Assembly (NCBI RefSeq): GCF_007747995.1
Contig: NZ_CP036276.1
Span: 2,657,001-2,721,000 of the forward strand
Direction of reading: 5' to 3'
Length of the DNA: 64,000 nt
From: Symmachiella dynata
GTDB lineage: Bacteria; Planctomycetota; Planctomycetia; Planctomycetales; Planctomycetaceae
Part shown: positions 33,633 through 41,182 of the stretch, piece by piece
Numbering within the stretch: position 1 is the stretch's first letter
Layout: every line of letters begins with the position of its first letter
Position numbers and translations under genes: made by a program
Notes under the pieces: generated by a model
Database searches by the model: none
Seen by the model: the letters and a program-made list of their open reading frames with translations, nothing else
Told to the model about the DNA's origin: nothing

Positions 33633-35414
33633 TTACGTTTTGACGTTCGCGAACAGGTGATACGATTCCTCAATGTAGTCAGACAGTTTCTTGTAAAGTC
33701 CCTTTTTAAATGCAGCCGTGTAGAAATACTTCTGGATCTTCTGAGCTGTTTTCAGTTCCGCGTAACCTTCGGCAAAGGCCTGCCAGCGTTTTTTCGTGCT
33801 GAGGTTCTTGTCGCCGAACCGTTTTCGCAGGTCCGATAGCGAGCGCCCCTTTCCCAAGAACTCTTCCAATGTGGCCCGGTAATCGCGTGCTAGCTTCATC
33901 GCGCCGATTTCGTTCATTGCTTCGAGGGCGGCCAATGACAACTCGGGCCAGTTGAACAAAAACTGCCACACACCGCCGTTATCAGTTTCACCGATGAAGT
34001 TGAGCAGAACATAGAACACTTTCTGGCGCCGATTCAGTTTGTTCCACAACGCACGGCGACCCGACTTTGATTTCTTGTATATAGGATCCATGAAGGCCGT
34101 AGCGTACTCCCAGATGCGGTTGTCATTCTCGTCGAAGTTAGCCCATGGATACGTGGCATTAATTTCAACGAGTGTGTCGAGTGTGACCGTCGCTACGAGG
34201 ATTCTTTCTTGCTGGTTGTCGTCATCGAGGCTGAACAAGAATTCCTTCGACGAGCCTGATTTCTGTTTTGTTTTTTTCCGTGGTCGTTTTAAAAACTCTG
34301 CTTCAGCCTGTTCTATCTGTTTGACCAGTTTCTTGTGGATGGCCGGTTTCCGCGCCTGGGTCTTTTGCTTCTCTTGATCCCAGTACTCGTGGTACTCCTT
34401 CCATTCCTGCTTTCGCTTCACAGCCAGATTGTCGAGGTGCTGCCGTTGGATCGACTTCCCCTGCTTCTCGATAACGGGTTTCTTGCCTTTGACCGCGACC
34501 ACCTGTTTGCGAATCTGAGCTGCGCTCGATCCTCGCCTATTTTTCCAGACGACCGTGAACTCGCTCGCATGAAGTCCCTGATCGTCGAACGTGACGAGCA
34601 CGGTAAACGGCCGATCGTCAGGATTGTACATCGCATAATTCTTCTGTGCCTGCTTATGCTGGAATCCCTTGACGATCGCCTCTTGCATCCGTTCCATCAG
34701 TTCACGCTCAAGTGCCCGTCGCTCCTTTTCAATGGTCGCCTCGTCAACACCCTTTTGTTTCTCAATCTTCCGTTTCTCCTGCTTGTAGCCCTTTAGTTCA
34801 AAATAAAGGGGTTGCGGCCGGACGAATGAGCGGTGCGATTCATCCAAGGCGGTGCAGGCGGGGCGCACGAGCACCGTGGGACCGATCTCCCAGACGGCCA
34901 CATCAATCCATGGATCTTGAAGTCGCATGTGTCGCAGCAACCAGATCCATACGTAATGACAACGATCCGCCATATCTCGCTTATTACCGAACAGACAGTG
35001 ATGCATGTTCTTGCGACGCGTGAGATCATTCAAAGTGATGGATATTTTTCCGGAACCATTTGAAGGTTGCGCTCGTTTTTTCTTGGGAATCGTCGAGGGA
35101 AATGAGACCTTTCTCACTTTTTTTACGTGATGTTTTTTTATTGTCTGTTTTTTGGGGGCCAGCTTTTTCGCAGCCTGCTTCTTCGTGGTACGTGTTTTCT
35201 TCTGCGAAACGTCCTGGTAGCCTTTCTTTAGCTTGGAATCTATCAAACTCGTGTAAGACGCTTTCGCTTCGGACCGCGTATCAAACGTCTTCGAGAGTGT
35301 GCGCCCAGACGTACCAATGCGGCCATAGACGACCTTATGAGAATTCCCTTTCAAGGTAATGTTCCAAAACTTCTGGGACTTTCCTTCGGTGAATTGAAGT
35401 TCACGGTTCGGCAT
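33633..35414 (-). CDS. WGR-domain protein with C-terminal DUF4375-like domain
   Basis: 593 residues from ATG 35414 (GAGGAAC upstream). The N-terminal ~75 residues are a WGR-type domain (FWNITLKGNSHKVVYGRIG, TFDTRSEAKASYTSLIDSKL), the nucleic-acid-binding module of some PARPs and of bacterial MolR/YehF-type proteins. A very Lys-rich linker (about residues 75-125) could bind DNA or RNA. The middle is charged and helical. The C-terminal ~140 residues resemble DUF4375 (NFIGETDNGGVWQFLFNWPEL, EAMNEIGA). No catalytic PARP domain is present. It occupies the cargo position between the intact 35558-37486 gene and the duplicate of its 3' end. Function unknown. Confidence 0.72.
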   Translation of the reverse strand: MPNRELQFTEGKSQKFWNITLKGNSHKVVYGRIGTSGRTLSKTFDTRSEAKASYTSLIDSKLKKGYQDVSQKKTRTTKKQAAKKLAPKKQTIKKHHVKKVRKVSFPSTIPKKKRAQPSNGSGKISITLNDLTRRKNMHHCLFGNKRDMADRCHYVWIWLLRHMRLQDPWIDVAVWEIGPTVLVRPACTALDESHRSFVRPQPLYFELKGYKQEKRKIEKQKGVDEATIEKERRALERELMERMQEAIVKGFQHKQAQKNYAMYNPDDRPFTVLVTFDDQGLHASEFTVVWKNRRGSSAAQIRKQVVAVKGKKPVIEKQGKSIQRQHLDNLAVKRKQEWKEYHEYWDQEKQKTQARKPAIHKKLVKQIEQAEAEFLKRPRKKTKQKSGSSKEFLFSLDDDNQQERILVATVTLDTLVEINATYPWANFDENDNRIWEYATAFMDPIYKKSKSGRRALWNKLNRRQKVFYVLLNFIGETDNGGVWQFLFNWPELSLAALEAMNEIGAMKLARDYRATLEEFLGKGRSLSDLRKRFGDKNLSTKKRWQAFAEGYAELKTAQKIQKYFYTAAFKKGLYKKLSDYIEESYHLFANVKT

Positions 35415-35557
35415 TGTAGTTCCTCGTAGCCCGCATATTTGGCAGGCCATTTCCGAAGGATTGTTCTGAACACTCCACCCTGCAACTCATGACAACGCAA
35501 AACAGCCCCGCCAATTTATCATCGTTAGCGATGGATACGCGCAACAACAACGCCCAA

Positions 35558-37486
35558 TCACTCCCCATCTCCCCCCTCCGCACCCGCCTTTGCCGCTTCC
35601 TCCGCAGCAGCCACCCGCGCACGGATCTCCGCGTCGCACCCCTCCGCGAGGGCTTTCATCACGGGATCTTTTTCCAGCTTCACGTTGGAACGGACGCTGC
35701 CCATAGACTTGCGGCCGCCGATTTCAATGAGGGCCGCATAGACTCGTCGGCGGATGCGTGCGTCTTTATGTTTTAGATAGGGCAACACCGGGCCTTCGGC
35801 GAGCGGTCCCATTTTTATCAAATACCGCACCGAATCGTCGCCGGAAAAGAAGTCTGTCAGTGCGGTGGCCAGTGCTCGCGCGGTGGTGGGCGTGTTCAGC
35901 TCGACGAGGGCCTGCATCAAGGCGGCGCCATCGTCAGGCGAGTGATGTTTCCCGCCCATTTGCAGAATCATTTGTTCGGTGTCGTCTGTTTTCCAATGCA
36001 GGATCGCCGGGATCTGATCCTTTAGACGAAAGAAGGGCTTGCCGATGGTTTGTTGCAACACCTTGGCAACCTCCTCGCGCCGCTCGTCATCCACATCCAT
36101 CCGAGCCAATGCTTTGAGAGCCTTTTCGGGACGGCTGACATTTTCCTCTTGCAGAACGCGAAGGGCCCAGTCTAATTCCGCTTCACCCGGACGAGCTTTT
36201 CCGGAAATGTCGGCGCTGCGAATGGCGTTTTCGTCCGCTTGTCGTTTCCTTTCCTCCGCCCGCAGTTTTTCCTCGGCCGCTCGTAGTTCAGCTCGGCTGG
36301 GCAGGTGCTCCGGCAATTGGGCGGCTATGGTCACCAACCCCGCATCCGCATCGACGTTTTCCGGTTGCCCCCAATCCAGGCTTTCGGCAAACACTTGTGC
36401 ATTCTCAACCGGTGCTACCACAAACTGATACCGGCCGTTCCCCAAAGCCTCCATGGCGACGAGTGAAAGTTTATTTCCGCCGTTGTCGAGCGCTTCGGTT
36501 TGATTCTGCAGGTACAGTTGCACCAACTCCGGGCTCCCCTCGGCGCCGTGGACTTCGACACGCACCACTTTCTCGTCGCCGTGCTGGAGCACCAGTTCTT
36601 CAATATCGGGATCCGGGATCGGCGTCGGCAATTGCGCGCGAATGTGAATCTCGCGACCCTGCACGTCCGATACGGACCCTACACCAATTTGTTCAGCAAA
36701 TTCGCGAAGATTGATCGCCGGGCCAACGAGAAACGTAAACGTATTGTCCTGCCGCCCCATATTGAGGACGCGTGGATAAGGCAAGTCGGAGCGGATCACC
36801 TTGTATTCAAAGCGGACAAATCCGGGACCCGCTTTGCCCCACTGTTTTTTGTGTTCTTGCAACGCTTTTTGTGCAGCGGCGTCTTTGTTCTGTTTGGTTT
36901 GTTGCGACGCGCGCTCCTGTGCCCCGGCATAGATGCTGTAAGCGGCGCGGAAGATTTTCCGATTCAAATAGCGATTAGCAGCAGCTGTATCCCCCACGAC
37001 GTTGTTGATCACAACCGTCGCTACTTTTTCCTTGCCGAAATTGGAAATGAGCGCCTTTTTGTCGCGATCACCGCGTGCCTGGCGTCGCTTTTTCAAGCTC
37101 GCCTGATACGTTTCTTGCCGCTTCGCTTTCTCCTCGTCGCTCAAATCCTCTGCAGCGATCCCTTCGTCCGACAGCCCTGGTTCACCCTCAACAGCAATGC
37201 GCTCCTCCGCTCGATTCCGCGAAGAGACCACCATGCCGATGATCGTGCCGATGCCCAACAGAAGCACAAACCCGCCCACAATTCCGCCGATCAACAAGAC
37301 CCGTTTGTCGACGCTCGCTCCGCCGCCCGACGACGACCGTGGTCGCGAACTGCCAGCCGCACGACTTCGAATGCCGGGAACTTCGACCGTCGCACTACAC
37401 CCCCGACAACGAAACGTCCGCCCCGCTTTATCATCCGAGAGCTTGTACGTCTGCCCGCACGTAAAACATTCCGCAACAATGGCCAT
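35558..37486 (-). CDS. Zinc-ribbon membrane protein with C-terminal helical repeats
   Basis: 642 residues from ATG 37486 (AAGGAA upstream). The N-terminus has a zinc-ribbon-like pair (CFTCG and CRGC), then one transmembrane helix (VLLIGGIVGGFVLLLGIGTI) and a long, Glu/Arg-rich outer domain. Two similar beta/alpha segments are visible (LRE/FAEQIGVGSVSDVQGREI and VFAESLDWGQPENVDADAG), followed by HEAT-like helices near residues 520-600 (VRYLIKMGPLAEGPVLPYLK). Zinc-ribbon plus one helix is a common planctomycete layout. The 3' end is duplicated at 33334-33486. Function unknown. Confidence 0.7.
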   Translation of the reverse strand: MAIVAECFTCGQTYKLSDDKAGRTFRCRGCSATVEVPGIRSRAAGSSRPRSSSGGGASVDKRVLLIGGIVGGFVLLLGIGTIIGMVVSSRNRAEERIAVEGEPGLSDEGIAAEDLSDEEKAKRQETYQASLKKRRQARGDRDKKALISNFGKEKVATVVINNVVGDTAAANRYLNRKIFRAAYSIYAGAQERASQQTKQNKDAAAQKALQEHKKQWGKAGPGFVRFEYKVIRSDLPYPRVLNMGRQDNTFTFLVGPAINLREFAEQIGVGSVSDVQGREIHIRAQLPTPIPDPDIEELVLQHGDEKVVRVEVHGAEGSPELVQLYLQNQTEALDNGGNKLSLVAMEALGNGRYQFVVAPVENAQVFAESLDWGQPENVDADAGLVTIAAQLPEHLPSRAELRAAEEKLRAEERKRQADENAIRSADISGKARPGEAELDWALRVLQEENVSRPEKALKALARMDVDDERREEVAKVLQQTIGKPFFRLKDQIPAILHWKTDDTEQMILQMGGKHHSPDDGAALMQALVELNTPTTARALATALTDFFSGDDSVRYLIKMGPLAEGPVLPYLKHKDARIRRRVYAALIEIGGRKSMGSVRSNVKLEKDPVMKALAEGCDAEIRARVAAAEEAAKAGAEGGDGE

Positions 37487-37847
37487 TGCCTGATTCCTTC
37501 GAGGAATTCGTCTCAGGGGTAAGTAGGCGAATACAAACGTATGCAGAAGAATTGCCAGGGCCACAGAGTGGGGCCGCTAGAAACAAATACCATATCCCAA
37601 CAAAGACACCCCCGTCAAATCGAAAGCCGCCCCCCAAACAAGCCCCAACCACTGCACCCGTAGGGTGCGTCACGACGCACCTTTCTCGCGCAGTACGGTA
37701 GATACGCCTACCCCAAAAACAACGCACATTCCATTGATCCAGACCCCTGTGCCATACGTATTGCTTTTCAGACTTGAATCGGTGACTATTTACGCCACTT
37801 GCTCACAAGCTCACTGCTCGCCTTATTGCAATCTTCTGGAGTGACCC
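37487..37847. other. Divergent intergenic region with hairpin repeat
   Basis: About 360 bp between divergent genes. It holds the second GGTGCGTC hairpin copy (37664-37681) and presumably both promoters; GGAG at 37837-37840 serves the gene at 37848. Nothing else recognisable. Confidence 0.4.
37657..37684. repeat. Short hairpin repeat, copy 2 (GGTGCGTC palindrome)
   Basis: CCCGTAG followed by the perfect 8-bp stem GGTGCGTC/GACGCACC (37664-37671, 37674-37681) with a 2-nt loop, then TTT. This is the reverse complement of the copy at 6243-6273, apart from one loop base. Confidence 0.7.
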
Positions 37848-39119
37848 ATGACAAAGAAGCGATGCGTTCTCGTTTTAATGGTTCTTGCATGTTGGGGTCT
37901 GTCGAGTATTGCCAATGCAGCCGACAAACAATCCGATATCCAGCAACGGCTTGAGGCCATTCTGAATGAGCGTGCAGCCATCACCGGCGTGTATGCCTGG
38001 GACTTCGAGTTGCTGGCACTCAAGGGGCAGCTCCCTGACATAGCCCGTCAAGGTCCCGCAGCAGCTCTCAAAGAAGCGCACCAGAATGGTTTAGCGAGCT
38101 TCAAAGAACAACCGAAAACTGGTGAAAAGGGATATACCTCAGGCAATGCGTTGTTCGACTGCAATGCCGGACGTTTCTACCTGAACGTGGAATCGGTATC
38201 AAAATGGGTGAATGGGGCTGCTCCCCATATCGCAACGCGAGTTCGTTGGGGTTTTGATGGCGAGACCTATTCCATGTGGACCCGATCTCGACAGGGAACC
38301 AGTCTACCACCGCAGGAAATAACTCCCGCGGACAGTAATCACGGTACTCGTAGCATAGCGGAAGGGGAAATCAGTAAGACCGTCCCCTCGACAGACACTT
38401 ACCGGGCCTATCTCTCGACGTCGGGTACTTGTTTCTTACCTCCTTTTGTCAATCTGTTTGGCAAAGAACCACTGCCAACAAACTTAAAAGAGTTCATCGC
38501 GTCGCGCATTTCAAGCAAGAGCGTTTTGGCTGTCACCGAAAATAAAGACGGTATCATTGAGTTCTCGTTTGAATCTCCAAACGCAAGTCCTCAGTCCACA
38601 AAACCTGACAAGATCGTATTCACTTTCGATCAACGCCACGGAGGGATGCTGACTCGAGTTTCAAAATTCTCCGCCGGACTGCCGCACGCGATTGAGGAAT
38701 ATCTCATCGAGCCGGGAGAATGGGAAGCGGGGGTTTGGGGGCCTGCGCAAATCACTTATGTGAACTGGCTCAACGGATTTGGAAGTCGCGCAAAACTCAC
38801 GCAAAGGAAAATCCGGCAGGATGTGGAGGCAAAAGAATTTCGCGTCGAAATGCCAATGGGGACGATGGTCAACGACAACATCAGCAAAATGAGCTACATC
38901 GTGGCCGATGGCTCAATCGATGAGGCCCAATCCAAGGAACGATATGTGGCGGCTCACAATGTTGTTCCGGTGTTGAGTCACGATGCCAATCAAGCTGATG
39001 GATTTACCCCGAAAGCGTTAACTGCCTGGGCCAAGACGTTGATTGCCATCAGTCTTGCAATTCTGATCGGGATAGCCGTAATCGGAATTCGCAGGTTCCG
39101 CAGAGGAAGCACCGCTTGA
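37848..39119 (+). CDS. Exported protein with C-terminal membrane anchor
   Basis: The 423-residue protein has a signal peptide (MTKKRCVLVLMVLACWGLSSIANA), a large outer domain and a C-terminal helix (TLIAISLAILIGIAVIGI) followed by RRFRRGSTA. That is a type I membrane protein layout with a positively charged tail inside. The outer domain is beta-rich (AGRFYLNVESVSKWVNG, KIVFTFDQRHGGMLTRVSKF) and is reminiscent of LolA/LolB-like lipoprotein carriers, but I cannot support that firmly. It starts after a GGAG site. Confidence 0.6.
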   Translation: MTKKRCVLVLMVLACWGLSSIANAADKQSDIQQRLEAILNERAAITGVYAWDFELLALKGQLPDIARQGPAAALKEAHQNGLASFKEQPKTGEKGYTSGNALFDCNAGRFYLNVESVSKWVNGAAPHIATRVRWGFDGETYSMWTRSRQGTSLPPQEITPADSNHGTRSIAEGEISKTVPSTDTYRAYLSTSGTCFLPPFVNLFGKEPLPTNLKEFIASRISSKSVLAVTENKDGIIEFSFESPNASPQSTKPDKIVFTFDQRHGGMLTRVSKFSAGLPHAIEEYLIEPGEWEAGVWGPAQITYVNWLNGFGSRAKLTQRKIRQDVEAKEFRVEMPMGTMVNDNISKMSYIVADGSIDEAQSKERYVAAHNVVPVLSHDANQADGFTPKALTAWAKTLIAISLAILIGIAVIGIRRFRRGSTA

Positions 39120-39176
39120 ATGATTTTGGCGCTGCCGCCTCTCCCGCTGTATTGCGGCAGGGCGGGAACCCCGTAG

Positions 39177-39194
39177 GTCAGGCTCCCGCCTGAC
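39177..39194. repeat. Hairpin GTCAGGC-TCCC-GCCTGAC
   Basis: A perfect 7-bp stem with a 4-nt loop between two convergent genes, preceded by other GC-rich inverted words (GCTGCCGCC/GGCGGG). It is a plausible bidirectional terminator or a dispersed hairpin repeat. Confidence 0.5.
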
Positions 39195-39262
39195 GCGAAT
39201 CAAGTTTGGTAACCAACCCCACAAAACGGGAGGGCCGTTGTCCGACCTGCGCCTAATTTGCA

Positions 39263-39634
39263 CTAGAGTAACCGCAGGTAATAATTCCCTTTATAATTTT
39301 CAATCACATTTTCGTAAGAATCAAATTCAAATGCGACTTTGATTTCTCCCCTTTTTCCACGTCCCGCCTTTTCTAATTCATCATATACAAAATCGACAAT
39401 GTCTGGCTGAATTCCGTTTGTATTACTTAGCCTGAGGTATATGTCAGTCTCAAAGAATACATACGCTCGGAATTCTGGCACGCTTTGGGGGAGAATGGCG
39501 AAATGATGAAGAGGGCAAGTACTCCGGAAATGTTGACTAACATTTTTTTCCACCTGGTCAAGGTTACGGAATTCTTCTCGAGATTCTCTATTTGCCCGCT
39601 CAAAATCTTCCGGGCTAGGAACTCTGTTTGTCAT
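39263..39634 (-). CDS. Small hypothetical protein
   Basis: About 123 residues if translation starts at ATG 39634 (MTNRVPSPEDFERANRE). An in-frame ATG lies at 39652 and the open frame continues to 39724, but neither upstream start has a good ribosome-binding site. It is acidic, soluble and without signal or membrane segments. The fold may be a small immunity-like alpha/beta protein (AYVFFETDIYLRLS, EIKVAFEFDSYENVIENYKGNYYLRLL), but no family is recognised. Confidence 0.5.
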   Translation of the reverse strand: MTNRVPSPEDFERANRESREEFRNLDQVEKNVSQHFRSTCPLHHFAILPQSVPEFRAYVFFETDIYLRLSNTNGIQPDIVDFVYDELEKAGRGKRGEIKVAFEFDSYENVIENYKGNYYLRLL

Positions 39635-39797
39635 TTCAACACCATTTTTCATTATTCGCGGGTGGCCCCGAAAGATTCTTTCGGGGCGGCGCAGCCGCAG
39701 GAGAGGGTTGCGAATCATCAGCAACTCTGCGGCACAGCTTTTGCCAACTTCGCGGCTCAGAAAGAAACGCTCTGGGCTACCTGCGGGGGCAGCAGCC

Positions 39798-41009
39798 TCA
39801 ATCGTTGTTAGATGTCGGCGCTGTCGTCTCGATCTGCTTGATCGCCTCGGCGGCCATCCGGCGGGTATCTTCGTCAGGGTCCTGCAGTGCTTTGCGAAGT
39901 TCCGGAATAATGGACTTCGCGCCCGGCCCGATCTGCCCCAGATGCTGAATGGCCTGGCGGCGTTGGTAACCGCTTCCGTGTTTAATCGCCTGGACGAAGT
40001 CCGTCAGATCGTCTCCATCCTTATAGAGTTCCCGTAAGCTTTCTCTTTCCTGTTCTTGTTGCTTAAGCCACTCGCGCATCCCTTGCTCAGCCTCGTCTCG
40101 CTTCTCACCTTTCAATCCGAGTGCTTCGATCAACTCGGGAACGAGCTGCGGGTCCGGTTCAATATCGCTCAGCGCATTGACTGCCCAGCTGCGGACGAGG
40201 CGGTCCTCATCCTTCAACAGCTTGCGTAGCGCTGGTACGGCAGACTTCGCATCGAATTCCAACCCTCCCAGAATTCCGATTGCCATTGCTCGGATGGTTG
40301 TTGGATATTCTCCCGTTGCAATCTTTACAAGATAAGGCACTTCAATCTTCGTATGACCAGAAGAGATCATCGGACCAAGGTAGGCAGGAATGGACAAAGC
40401 GACCATGGTCCCTCGCTGCTTCTGTGCGTTTTCAGATTGTTGGTCGTCGTCGCTAGGCAGGCTGCCGTACACCAAATTCAACAGGTTTTCATATGTTTCC
40501 CATGGCAAGGAGTTGAGCAGCTTAAGCAAAATCGGCCCAACGGGTTTGTCCTCCGGCGTGGCAAACAGCAGCACGTAGAACATCGTAGTTCGCGTGGATG
40601 CGGTAGATGATTCGCTGAGGATGATTCGTTCCAAATCGGGCAACGCGACCTGCGCTTCAGGTCCCAAGAGCATCAGCATTTCGGCCGCCACACCGACAAC
40701 ATTTTCGTCAGTGTTCCTCAGCGCTTTAAGCAACTCGGGAATTAGCGGCGTTGCTTCCTGTCGAAAGTTGCCGCGTCTCTTGAGTCCCTTGAGATCAAGA
40801 GGCTCGCCCTCCCAAACCAAATCCGAAAACTCACTTACCTCGATCCTCACGAATTTAACCGCTTGTTCGCGGACCTCCGCGTCCGAGTCGTTTAATCGAT
40901 CGACCCAGTACCTCAAAGGCTTGCGGCCAGCCACCGGGTCGTCCCACCCAAACACCGATGCCACACACGAAAGCTGAACCACTAGAGCAAACAGAATAGA
41001 TCGTCTCAT
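39798..41009 (-). CDS. Exported HEAT-repeat protein
   Basis: The 403-residue protein has a signal peptide (MRRSILFALVVQLSCVASVFG). Helical HEAT/PBS-lyase-type repeats are recognisable at LNDSDAEVREQAVKFV, LLKALRNTDENVVGVAAEML, LLKDEDRLVRSWAVNALSDI and LRKALQDPDEDTRRMAAEAI. Such repeats form a superhelical binding scaffold. No catalytic motif. Planctomycetes encode many exported HEAT proteins. It is transcribed away from the Hsp70 gene's 3' end; no obvious partner. Confidence 0.75.
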   Translation of the reverse strand: MRRSILFALVVQLSCVASVFGWDDPVAGRKPLRYWVDRLNDSDAEVREQAVKFVRIEVSEFSDLVWEGEPLDLKGLKRRGNFRQEATPLIPELLKALRNTDENVVGVAAEMLMLLGPEAQVALPDLERIILSESSTASTRTTMFYVLLFATPEDKPVGPILLKLLNSLPWETYENLLNLVYGSLPSDDDQQSENAQKQRGTMVALSIPAYLGPMISSGHTKIEVPYLVKIATGEYPTTIRAMAIGILGGLEFDAKSAVPALRKLLKDEDRLVRSWAVNALSDIEPDPQLVPELIEALGLKGEKRDEAEQGMREWLKQQEQERESLRELYKDGDDLTDFVQAIKHGSGYQRRQAIQHLGQIGPGAKSIIPELRKALQDPDEDTRRMAAEAIKQIETTAPTSNND

Positions 41010-41182
41010 GGCGATGTCCTCGATGACGGCCAGTTGCGGGGAATATGCCTGCCGGAGCAGAAAAACCTATAAATCAAATGCAAGAAAGCGTCAATGCAGG
41101 ATACCAAGCAGAGTGCTGTTGCCGTATACGCGAGAAGCCGGCGATTCGCACGTTCCGCGTTGCCTTGCAAGACTGTGTCACA

